Shown here: piece by piece, positions 17,782 through 26,052 of the stretch
How the letters are laid out: each line of letters opens with the position of its first letter
How positions within the stretch are numbered: the first letter of the stretch is position 1
Origin: Nitrospira defluvii
GTDB lineage: Bacteria > Nitrospirota > Nitrospiria > Nitrospirales > Nitrospiraceae
Reading direction: 5' to 3'
Assembly (NCBI GenBank): GCA_000196815.1
Contig: FP929003.1
Span: forward strand, 3,433,501 to 3,497,500
Length of the DNA stretch: 64,000 nt
Notes under the pieces: model-generated
Seen by the model: only the letters and a program-made list of their open reading frames with translations
Database searches by the model: none
What the model was told of the DNA's origin: nothing
Made by a program: the position numbers and the translations under genes

Positions 17782-19950
17782 TTACGCTGCTGCGGATCGC
17801 CCGTCCTGATATCGATAAAGTCGCGCATACATCCCGTTGCGCTTGATCAGATCATCGTGCGTCCCGTCCTCGAAAATCTGCCCCTTGTCGAGGACGTAAA
17901 TCCGATGGGCAGGGCGAACCGTGCTCAGGCGATGTGCAATGACGATGACGGTGCGCCCCTTGCAGATCTGCGCCATGTTCCGTTGAATGATTGCTTCGGA
18001 TTCATAATCCAGAGCGCTAGTGGCTTCGTCAAAGATCAGAATGCGAGGATTCGCAACGAGAGCACGAGCAATGGCGATACGCTGACGTTGCCCGCCGGAG
18101 AGGGCGCAGCCATGCTCTCCCACAATCGTGTCATATCCGTCCGGAAGCTCCAGGATAAACTCGTGGGCACCGGCCAGTTTGGACGCATGCATCACACGGT
18201 CCATTGAGAGCCCTGGGTCGGTCAATGCGATGTTGTCCCGGACGGAGCGATTGAAAAGAAAGTTCTCCTGCAGTACCACGCCAACTTGCCGACGCAACCA
18301 GGCCGGATCGACCTGCGCAAGATCTACCCCATCAACCAGCACACGGCCGCGTTCCGGCACATACAACCGTTGCATCAGCTTCGCGATGGTGCTTTTGCCC
18401 GACCCGGATCGTCCCACCATCCCAATAACCTGGCCCGGCTGGAGGGAGAAGGAAACCTGCTGGAGCACCGGCCGGCCATCCGGACGATAGCGAAAGGTGA
18501 CGTCGTCGAACGTAATCTGCCCGGCAATCCGCGGCAACGTTGTGCGGGCCGAGCTATATGTAGGTTCTGGCCTGGTGTTCAACACATCGCCCAGGCGTTG
18601 TATTGAGATGCCGACCTGTTGAAACTCCTGCCAGAGGTTCACCATACGCAACAAGGGCCCGGTCACCTGCCCGGAGATCATGTTAAAGGCGATCAGTTCG
18701 CCGATACTGAGCACCCCCTCGATGACCTGATACGCACCAACCCACATCACGGCAATAGTCGTAGTTTTCTGGATGAACGTAGCCAGCTGGCCGGCTATGG
18801 TGATCAGACTGGTCGCACGGAAACTGGCCTGCACGTATCCGGCCAATTGTTCGTCCCAGCGGCGCTGCAACGGTGGCTCGACGGCCAGAGCCTTCACGGT
18901 CTGAATACCGCCTACGGTCTCGACTAGAAATGATTGGTTCTCCGCTCCGCGGTTAAACTTCTCATTGAGCCTGGTGCGAATCGTCGGCGTAATGGCGATC
19001 GAGAGAATGGCATAGAGCGGCAGTGATGCCATCACCACCAACGTCAACATCGAACTATAGAGCCACATCACAGCGAGAAACACGACGATGAACACGCCAT
19101 CCAGCAGGACTGTCACCGAATTACTGGTGAGAAATTGACGGATATGTTCGAGTTCGCGCACGCGTGCGACCGTATCGCCGACCCGGCGTGATTCAAAGTA
19201 GGCGAGAGGGAGGGCCAAAAGATGCCGGAACAGTTGCGCCCCCAAACTCACATCGATCCGGTTCGTGGTGTGAGCAAACAGATAGGTACGCAACCCGCCA
19301 AGAAGTCCGTCGAATAGTGCCAACGCCAGCATACCGATGGCTACAACATGCAACGTCGTGAAGCCCTTGTGCACTAAAACTTTATCGATAACGACTTGGG
19401 TGAACAACGGAGTGAGCAATGCAAAGAGCTGCAGAAAAAAGGACGCCAACAACACTTCGCCCAGCAGCTGCCGATACTTGAGTACCGCTGGAATGAACCA
19501 GGTGATGTCGAACGCAAGATCCTGCGCCCGGAGGCCCGCGCGTTTCGCACAGAGTAGCAACCTGCCGCTCCAAGTTGTGACGAACGTCTCTCTCGATTGA
19601 ACCAGCGATCGCGCCTCCAATGGATCGTGGATGAGCACCTTGTCGTCCTGTACTTTGGCCAGGACGACGTATCTCCCGTCGATTCGTTCGACAATGGCCG
19701 GTAATGGCGTTGTCGCCAGCCCCTCGCATCGAGCAGTCACAAGTCCGACTCGAAACCCAATGTGTTTGGCTGCGCGTAGCAACTCCTGCGTCGCCAGCAC
19801 CTTGCCCGACTGCCCGAACTGATGCTGAATCTGTCCCCCATCCACAGGTAGGTCATGGAACTTGGCGACCATGAGCAGGCATAACAAGCCCGTATCCGTT
19901 ATGGGACTTGGCACGGAGCAATCCGCGGGATTGGATGTCAATGTATCCAT
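17782..19950 (-). CDS. Type I secretion ABC exporter (HlyB-like) with inactive C39-like domain
   Basis: A 722-residue inner-membrane exporter that drives RTX secretion. Residues 1 to ~135 are a C39 peptidase-like domain; the active-site Cys position reads DTG rather than DCG, and the usual His position reads GRYVVL, so it should bind substrate rather than cut a leader, as in HlyB. A six-helix ABC membrane domain follows (~155-430), then an ATPase with Walker A GRSGSGKST near 510, signature LSGGQRQRIAIARAL and Walker B ILIFDEATSALD. ATG 19950 has no strong ribosome site. No dedicated TolC gene is nearby; the NodT-type channels in this window, or one elsewhere, might serve. Confidence 0.93.
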   Translation of the reverse strand: MDTLTSNPADCSVPSPITDTGLLCLLMVAKFHDLPVDGGQIQHQFGQSGKVLATQELLRAAKHIGFRVGLVTARCEGLATTPLPAIVERIDGRYVVLAKVQDDKVLIHDPLEARSLVQSRETFVTTWSGRLLLCAKRAGLRAQDLAFDITWFIPAVLKYRQLLGEVLLASFFLQLFALLTPLFTQVVIDKVLVHKGFTTLHVVAIGMLALALFDGLLGGLRTYLFAHTTNRIDVSLGAQLFRHLLALPLAYFESRRVGDTVARVRELEHIRQFLTSNSVTVLLDGVFIVVFLAVMWLYSSMLTLVVMASLPLYAILSIAITPTIRTRLNEKFNRGAENQSFLVETVGGIQTVKALAVEPPLQRRWDEQLAGYVQASFRATSLITIAGQLATFIQKTTTIAVMWVGAYQVIEGVLSIGELIAFNMISGQVTGPLLRMVNLWQEFQQVGISIQRLGDVLNTRPEPTYSSARTTLPRIAGQITFDDVTFRYRPDGRPVLQQVSFSLQPGQVIGMVGRSGSGKSTIAKLMQRLYVPERGRVLVDGVDLAQVDPAWLRRQVGVVLQENFLFNRSVRDNIALTDPGLSMDRVMHASKLAGAHEFILELPDGYDTIVGEHGCALSGGQRQRIAIARALVANPRILIFDEATSALDYESEAIIQRNMAQICKGRTVIVIAHRLSTVRPAHRIYVLDKGQIFEDGTHDDLIKRNGMYARLYRYQDGRSAAA

Positions 19951-19973
19951 GGGAAAGATGTCGGTCAGACAGG

Positions 19974-20309
19974 TTAGGAGTGTTTGGTCTTAGGAGGTTG
20001 GAGACTGACCAACACCCGCTGAAGTTGCTGATAAAGACGCACCGCGGAATCGAGAGGTAACGCAACACGTGCCCTGCTGATTCCTTCGACCTGTTTCGGT
20101 GTGACGTCGCCTTGCTTCGCGTGTATGGCGACGGCGCTCAAGAAAGCAGGCTCTAGAAACCCAAAATCGACATATGCCAGTCCGTCCGAGAGACCAACAT
20201 GGGTGTAGTTCACGAGAATCGGCTGATCCGATGCAGAAACGGGTTTAAGACGAACATTCACGGCCACCGATTTATCCCCACGCTGCATAGGATGATGACT
20301 TTCTGCCAT
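19974..20309 (-). CDS. Small DUF3467-like protein leading the type I secretion operon
   Basis: A 111-residue soluble protein. The segment VNYTHVGLSDGLAYVDFGFLEP and the end VALPLDSAVRLYQQLQRVLVSL resemble the short DUF3467 family, whose function is not established; this match is by eye. ATG 20309 follows AGGAGGAAGAG. It ends 23 bp before the exporter gene and appears to be the first gene of the operon. A role in expression or in handling the RTX substrate is possible but unsupported. Confidence 0.65.
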   Translation of the reverse strand: MAESHHPMQRGDKSVAVNVRLKPVSASDQPILVNYTHVGLSDGLAYVDFGFLEPAFLSAVAIHAKQGDVTPKQVEGISRARVALPLDSAVRLYQQLQRVLVSLQPPKTKHS

Positions 20310-20842
20310 GCTCTTCCTCCTTTGTTTCACTAAGGGTGAGGCAATCTTCGCAAGTCGCCCGGACTCGGGTAGGACAGAGGCGATGTTATGGCGAGACTGC
20401 CCGACGCACTATTCCCCGGAGGTTGGGCAGAGGCAAAAACTTTGGTAGGCCAAGAAATTCACCTAGGTATATGAAGGTTAGAATGCAGGGCTGAACAATC
20501 CGAAACGTGCAGGGCCAATGCGGGCTCGCCAGGAGTGACACTGTGCCAATTCTCCGATTCAGAACGTGTCATTATCACCCGCTGGTTAGAAGAAGATGCA
20601 GACATGCATATGCCACCGTGTCGCAGATTATGGGGCTTGGCACCACATGAATATCGCCAGTCTCCCCTTCAATCAGTATCAGCGGCGGACCGGCTCTCGT
20701 CACTGCCAGGGCGCTCCATCTACCCGCTCCTAGACTCCACGGGAACGCACTCACGTCCTCAGTCTACGGGCTTACCTTACCATCCCATTCATCATGGACT
20801 TCCTGCAGTGTTTTCATCAGTTCTCTTCTCAAAGGAGGTGCC
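20310..20842. other. 533-bp intergenic stretch, promoter region of the secretion operon
   Basis: Separates the minus-strand secretion operon from a plus-strand small gene. It should hold both promoters. I found no convincing -35/-10, sigma-54 or operator match. An open frame from 20535 overlaps the next gene, lacks a ribosome site and reads as non-coding. Confidence 0.5.
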
Positions 20843-21175
20843 ATGCACCCCAGCGCTCTCGCCTTGTCGACTATGCTTTCGATTCTGCGCCACTTTCCCG
20901 CTCAGATTTCAGCACACGACCTTGCCGAGAAGATGTTGGTTCGCTTTGAGCCGGCGGAACTCCTGCCAGGCTGGCACGTTGGAGCCGTGGGCCTGACAAA
21001 AGACGGGTGCGTGATGATCCGGAAGTCTGCGCCCGAGCTTAGCCATGGACGGATCGGCTTTAGCCCGACCTGCATTCAGAAACTCGAGCGTCAAGACGGA
21101 GAAAAATGGGTGGAGGTTCCGCTCACACCGATGGCACACAGCGAACCGAAACAGTGCCAAGAGCCTACGGGGTAA
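20843..21175 (+). CDS. Small hypothetical protein
   Basis: A 110-residue protein of unknown function with a strong ribosome site (AAAGGAGGTGCC before ATG). It has no signal peptide or obvious motif; two Cys (DGCVMI, SPTCIQ) and a compact mixed sequence suggest a soluble protein. It stands alone between the secretion operon and the lipocalin gene. It is accepted as real mainly because of the ribosome site. Confidence 0.55.
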   Translation: MHPSALALSTMLSILRHFPAQISAHDLAEKMLVRFEPAELLPGWHVGAVGLTKDGCVMIRKSAPELSHGRIGFSPTCIQKLERQDGEKWVEVPLTPMAHSEPKQCQEPTG

Positions 21176-21335
21176 GCACGGCGTCGGTTCTTCACTCGAC
21201 ACAGCCCCTGCACCCGGCGTTGCCCCCCTCGCTACGCAGCGGCATTGGTACTTGTTATGATAAAATTATGGTTATCCTGGCCTGTGCTGACGACCGCAAG
21301 CACCGGATCTTTACAACACACCCGAAGTGCACGCT

Positions 21336-21941
21336 ATGTACACATCGAGTAATAAATTGCTGATGCAAGGCGTGGTAGATCACTGGATCCGATTTGGCAC
21401 GTCGTTGGCGGTTTGGGCATTCTGCCTTACCGTCACAGCCTGTGCGGGCGTGGAGCACAAGGACACATTGCCGACAGTGGCTTCGGTAGATCTCGCCCGC
21501 TACGCGGGGACGTGGCACGAGATCGCCCGGCTACCGATGTGGTTTCAGCGGCACTGCGTTGACTCGAAAGCCATTTATACCAGCCGTCCGGACGGCAGCA
21601 TCGGAGTTCACAATGAGTGTCTCACCGACAGTGGCGGAGTTGACCAGGCGGAGGGTGTGGCGACAGTGATCGACCCTAAAACGAATGCCCGGCTCACCGT
21701 GGTCTTCGATAACTTCTTCGCGCGGCTCTTCGGTTCATCACGGGATGGGAACTATTGGATTCTTGCGCTTGATCCGGAATACCGAGCCGCGATGGTCGGC
21801 ACACCTGATCGTCGGTTTCTCTGGATTCTCTCGCGAGCACCTCAGCTGGAAGAGGCTACCTATCAGCGCCTAGTCGAGCAGGCCAAACGCCTCGGCTTTC
21901 CAACCACAGATCTCATTCGCACACGCCGACCAACATCATGA
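21336..21941 (+). CDS. blc: Bacterial lipocalin (Blc-like) lipoprotein
   Basis: Outer-membrane lipoprotein that binds lipids or other hydrophobic ligands. A signal peptide ends with lipobox VTAC. The lipocalin signature follows (LARYAGTWHEIARLPMWFQ), then the YTSRPDGSIGVHNEC strand, YWILALDPEYRAAMVGTP and a C-terminal RTRRPTS. The final WILSRAPQLEEATYQRL matches the lipocalin C-terminal helix. The start is uncertain: GTG 21327, ATG 21336 and ATG 21363 are all in frame; the last gives the most typical signal length. No operon partner is evident. Confidence 0.88.
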   Translation: MYTSSNKLLMQGVVDHWIRFGTSLAVWAFCLTVTACAGVEHKDTLPTVASVDLARYAGTWHEIARLPMWFQRHCVDSKAIYTSRPDGSIGVHNECLTDSGGVDQAEGVATVIDPKTNARLTVVFDNFFARLFGSSRDGNYWILALDPEYRAAMVGTPDRRFLWILSRAPQLEEATYQRLVEQAKRLGFPTTDLIRTRRPTS

Positions 21942-22008
21942 ATCGTGCCGGCCGCCCTGATGACCACGGCTGCAACGAGAAGGCTCGCCTCGCACTTGCC
22001 ACACAGAG

Positions 22009-22770
22009 TCATCTCTGCCGGCGTCCCTCGCGCAAGAGGGTTTCCAACCGCTGCCGCAATGCGCCGATCTCCTTCGACTTGAACGAGCTTCGCGTACGCT
22101 CCATGACCTCGACGGCGTCCTGAATAGCCGCCTCATACCGGTCCAGCCTGGGGCACGGCATTAACGCACAGAGGTCCGTGGGAGCGTGGGGATTGCTCCC
22201 ACGGGAGGCCTCCAACGTTTGACCGACGACTGTCGACAACTGCGCAATGTGCCTCATAGCCTGGGCTATATACTCATGGGCGCTCCATTCCACCTGTGGC
22301 TCCCCCCGCCCGAACTCTCTCATCGACTGGCCCAATTGATCGAAAATTCCAGCCACCTTGGCCGTTTCAGTCATAGCCTCCTTCACCGCACGGGCAAGAG
22401 TCCTTCGCCGAAGCCCGCGCTCCACCGCCCGCTTCAGATCGTCCACACCGACCGGTTTGATCAGATAGTCCACAATCGAGAGGCGAAACGACTCGATGGC
22501 GGTCCCGACTGTGGGGAAGCCCGTAATCACCAGCACGGGAAGCTCGGGATGTCGTCTGGAAACGTTCTCAAGAAACTCAAGGTGCGCGTTCCCCGGCATC
22601 CGGACATCGGCCAGCAGCAAGTCGTAGCCGTTTTCCAGCAGGCTTTCAGCCTCAGCCGCATCCCTGGCAGCACTGCACGCGTATCCTGCCTCAGCAAGAA
22701 TTTCCACGGTCGATTCCCGAAACGTTTCTTCGTCATCAGCAATGAGTATGCGTTGCGGCATAGTCATCAT
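22009..22770 (-). CDS. Response regulator with unassigned C-terminal domain
   Basis: A 253-residue protein with a receiver domain (~1-125): acidic pair in IADDEE, phospho-acceptor Asp in LLLADVRMPG, Thr in VITGF and Lys in YLIKPVG. The remaining ~125 residues contain no recognisable DNA-binding, GGDEF or AAA domain; they look helical (DAVEVMERTRSSFKSKEIGALRQRLETLL). Its first ATG lies inside the kinase gene (35-nt overlap), with AAAGGAG upstream, so it is the cognate partner of that kinase. Output may be by protein contact. Confidence 0.85.
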   Translation of the reverse strand: MMTMPQRILIADDEETFRESTVEILAEAGYACSAARDAAEAESLLENGYDLLLADVRMPGNAHLEFLENVSRRHPELPVLVITGFPTVGTAIESFRLSIVDYLIKPVGVDDLKRAVERGLRRRTLARAVKEAMTETAKVAGIFDQLGQSMREFGRGEPQVEWSAHEYIAQAMRHIAQLSTVVGQTLEASRGSNPHAPTDLCALMPCPRLDRYEAAIQDAVEVMERTRSSFKSKEIGALRQRLETLLREGRRQR

Positions 22771-25510
22771 CCTTCTGCTCCTTTCTTAGGGCCGATGGTG
22801 CACATACGCCCTCCCCCGGACCCGACCGTTCCAACGGATGGACTACCGTAAACGTTGAACCATGTTCCGGTTGTGTCTCCACTTCGATCCGCCCTCCCAT
22901 GGCATAAACCAAACCACGGGAGACAGATAACCCGAGGCCGAGGCCCTGCCAGCCGGCGCCGGACTTCGTGGTAAAAAATGGCTCAAAAATTCGTGGGAGA
23001 ATATCAGTCGCAATCCCCGTCCCTCGATCAGTCACGCTCCATCGCAGCTGGCCGTCACGCTCGGCAACGCTCAGCCCCACTTCACTGTCAGCCGGGGAGG
23101 CATCAATGGCGTTCTGAACGAGATTGAGCAACACCTGAAACAGATCGGAACGCGGCGCATCCACAACCTGCCGGCGGGTCACGACATCCGTGCGTAACCG
23201 GAGGCGTTTGGATGTGAGCTTGTGCCCCACCAGCGTCGCCACGTCCTGGAGCAATTCGTCGATGTTCGTGGCTTGTCGTTCGGTCGCCGGCACGCCCTGA
23301 TACAGGCTGTACATTTTTTTGACAATGATAGCGAGGCGTTCAATCTCACGATCGATGAGTTCTACGAATCGATAGTGTCGATGATCGCTTCCGATTCCCT
23401 GTTTGACCAGGTGGAACGCATTCGTAATTCCTGCCAGTGGGTTGTTCACTTCATGCGCGATATCCGCCGCCAGGTGCCCGAGCGCCGCGAGTTTTTCCGC
23501 CTGAGACCGTTGGGATTCGAGTTCGTGAATCCGTGCAGTTCGCTCTCGCACCAGGTGCTCGAGCTTGTCTTGCACCTCCAATAACGCCTGTTCCGCCCGA
23601 CGGCGTTCGGTAATGTCATGAAAAGAGCCGACGACGGCATAAGGGCGCTCCTCGCCGGGCCTCCGGAGGGCCTGCGTATTGATTGAAATCCATCGCCACT
23701 CCCCGGTCGGTCTGGAGAGACCCATGATGACATTCGAGCAGGGGCGACCGGTCCGAAGCGTGACCACCGGCGGGCGTTGGTCAGGAGCAAAGTGGCTCCC
23801 ATCTTCATGAATCGCCTGCCATTCCGGATCGACCGGCGTTCGCCCCATCAGTTGGTCGGCCGTGAGCCCAAGAATCTGCTCCGCGCTCGGATTGCAGGCG
23901 ACAATCCTCCCCTGCTCATCATGTAGCAGGACTCCTTCTGCAAGGGCGGTGACCAGACCGTGATACCGCTCGGCCGTCTGTCCCAGCGCCTCCGCCAAGC
24001 ATCGTGCTTCCGTGACATCGTCCACCACGTAGGAGTACCGCGACCGACCGCTTGGTCCTGTACCGATCCAGCAGACAGTGGCGGACAAACACAACTCGAC
24101 ACCGCTGCCTCTCTGTGAGTGGACATACTCGAATCGCACCGGTTGTTTCGTCCGTTCCGTCTCTTCGTAATATCGAATCCAGTGCGCGATGATGTCAGTG
24201 GGCGCACCCAGCTCCGAGGCACGCTTTCCCTGCATCGACTCCGGTGTCGTCCCGAAGAAACTCGCGGCGCGGCGATTGTCCGAGACGTGCACAATATCCC
24301 CGTCGAGCAGTTCCACAATCCCCATCATCATCGCGCCGCTATTGAAGAAGCTCCTTAACGTAGACTCACTCTGAGCCAACGCGTGTTCCGCTCGCTTCCG
24401 TTCCGTAATATCCACGTGCGACCCGATCATCCGACGGGGTCTCCCGTCAGCATCCCGCTGCAACAGGGCACAGGTCTGAATCCAGCGGTAGCTGCCGTCC
24501 CTGTGACGCAGTCGGTGTTCGAGTTCGTAGGAGAGAATGCGTCCGGACAGATAGTCGTCAACAAGCGCAACTGCGCGAGCGTTGTCATCGGGATGCAATC
24601 GAGACTCCCACTCCGTCGGTGAGTTGGAAATCTCATTTTCCTGATATCCCAGACTCGCCTTCCACAGCGGGCAGTAATACATGTGGTTCGTTAGCAGATC
24701 CCAGTCCCAGATGCCGGTCTGCGTGGCGGTCGCCACCAAATCGAACCGTTCCTGGGCTTCACTCCGGGCCGCCTCAGCTTGCAACCGAGCGGTGATATCC
24801 GTGGCAATCCCGCCGATGGCCACAATAGCGCCGTGCTCATCGCGCAAGGGAAACTTGGAGACCATATAGAGGCGCAGACCATCATTGAGCACCCACGTCT
24901 CTTCGAAATTCATGGGCGCTCCGGCTTCGATGACCTGGCCGTCATGCTCACGATAAAGGGCGGCTGTCTCAGGCGGAAAGAGGTCCGAATCCGTTTTCCC
25001 GATCACCGCTGCGGCCGAGTGACCGGTCAGAAACAGAAACTGTTCATTCACCTCGAGGTATCGCCCCTGGAGATCTTTGACAAAGATATTCGTCTGGCTG
25101 TGGGTTAGGATGGATCGCAATCGGACAGAGAGGTCATGAGCACGGCTGCGGGCGGCCGTTCTCCATTGCAGAACAACCCAGGCGATCAGCCAGATGGCGC
25201 CGATGGAGATGGCCCGATTCGTAACCCCTATCCAGGGAATGCCCCCAGAGTGAGACCAATAGCCGCCGAGAAGAATAAGCCCGGTCGACATAGCTGCCAC
25301 GATGTATGGGAATCGCTGGACTGGCGCCATCCCGGCGACCACGACGGCCACCAGATATCCCGCGCCGTCGGCGAGCCCTAGCGGGGTGAATACATCAACG
25401 ACCGCCGTGGCGGCCATGATCACCGCACAGAGGGCATACCACCGCCCGCCAGTAATGCCTTCGGACAGCAGGGTCTGTATGTGGCGAACCCAGTGAGCGG
25501 CGCGATTCAT
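22736..25510 (-). CDS. Membrane multi-PAS sensor histidine kinase
   Basis: A 924-residue kinase. The N-terminus has about four to five membrane helices (residues ~20-130), followed by four PAS domains with PAC ends (GGIATDITAR, GSHVDITERKRAE, VVDDVTEAR, GSFHDITERRRAE). The dimerisation domain has the phospho-acceptor His in LGHLAADIAHEVNNPLAGI, and the catalytic domain has NLVQNAIDA, DRGTGI and GLGLGLS boxes. Multiple PAS domains suggest sensing of redox, light or small ligands. ATG 25510 was chosen; a GTG at 25549 is also in frame and neither has a clear ribosome site. Overlaps the response regulator gene. Confidence 0.92.
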   Translation of the reverse strand: MNRAAHWVRHIQTLLSEGITGGRWYALCAVIMAATAVVDVFTPLGLADGAGYLVAVVVAGMAPVQRFPYIVAAMSTGLILLGGYWSHSGGIPWIGVTNRAISIGAIWLIAWVVLQWRTAARSRAHDLSVRLRSILTHSQTNIFVKDLQGRYLEVNEQFLFLTGHSAAAVIGKTDSDLFPPETAALYREHDGQVIEAGAPMNFEETWVLNDGLRLYMVSKFPLRDEHGAIVAIGGIATDITARLQAEAARSEAQERFDLVATATQTGIWDWDLLTNHMYYCPLWKASLGYQENEISNSPTEWESRLHPDDNARAVALVDDYLSGRILSYELEHRLRHRDGSYRWIQTCALLQRDADGRPRRMIGSHVDITERKRAEHALAQSESTLRSFFNSGAMMMGIVELLDGDIVHVSDNRRAASFFGTTPESMQGKRASELGAPTDIIAHWIRYYEETERTKQPVRFEYVHSQRGSGVELCLSATVCWIGTGPSGRSRYSYVVDDVTEARCLAEALGQTAERYHGLVTALAEGVLLHDEQGRIVACNPSAEQILGLTADQLMGRTPVDPEWQAIHEDGSHFAPDQRPPVVTLRTGRPCSNVIMGLSRPTGEWRWISINTQALRRPGEERPYAVVGSFHDITERRRAEQALLEVQDKLEHLVRERTARIHELESQRSQAEKLAALGHLAADIAHEVNNPLAGITNAFHLVKQGIGSDHRHYRFVELIDREIERLAIIVKKMYSLYQGVPATERQATNIDELLQDVATLVGHKLTSKRLRLRTDVVTRRQVVDAPRSDLFQVLLNLVQNAIDASPADSEVGLSVAERDGQLRWSVTDRGTGIATDILPRIFEPFFTTKSGAGWQGLGLGLSVSRGLVYAMGGRIEVETQPEHGSTFTVVHPLERSGPGEGVCAPSALRKEQKDDDYAATHTHC

Positions 25511-25755
25511 CACTGAACGACTCTGTACGTTACTCACGCGTAACGACACCGGATCATGAGGCGGGTCACAGATGCAGCTTCGTGGTCGAGATCCCGACGG
25601 CAGTGAGGATCCTACCTGCCGGCCCTAGAGCGATCCTCTCCCACGACAGAAACCATCCTCCATGAAGCCGCAAGAAGCTTTATATGTGAAATGGCTGTAC
25701 TGTCCGAGAAGAATGTTCCCGACAAGGCTGAGCCAACGAATAACCGGGAGAAGTG

Positions 25756-25833
25756 TGGTGTCCCCAACGGGATTTGAACCCGTGTTACTGCCTTGAAAGG
25801 GCAATGTCCTAGGCCAGGCTAGACGATGGGGAC
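25756..25833 (-). tRNA. tRNA-Glu (anticodon TTC)
   Basis: Read on the minus strand, the gene starts GTCCCCATCGTCTAG and ends with GGGGAC, discriminator A and an encoded CCA (complement at 25756-25758). The acceptor stem GTCCCC/GGGGAC pairs fully, the T arm reads CGGGTTCAAATCCCG, and the anticodon TTC (25795-25797) sits in CCTTTCAAGG. The sequence is close to bacterial tRNA-Glu. No integrase or duplicated 3' end is nearby. Confidence 0.95.
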
Positions 25834-26052
25834 GAAGAGAATTCCGTATGAGCGGGTTGATTCATACCATACTTGATCGAGAAGTGTCACTAGTCTGGAG
25901 CAAGATCCCGAAGAGTCTCGCAATCGAAAATATTGCCGACCGACCGAGCCGCCGGCCAATTGACGATCTGCCCTCAACCACAGTACTCTGCACCTGTGGA
26001 TCCACTCGTCAATCATCGCCCCGGCGAACAGCTCGATTCCATCTCGCCAGGA

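Noticed and set aside
20535-20996. Plus-strand 153-codon frame
   Set aside because: No ribosome site, unlikely composition, and it overlaps the better supported gene at 20843 in another frame.
25756-25833. tRNA-Glu as an integration site for a genomic island
   Set aside because: No integrase, no duplicated tRNA 3' end and no change in gene character at this point.
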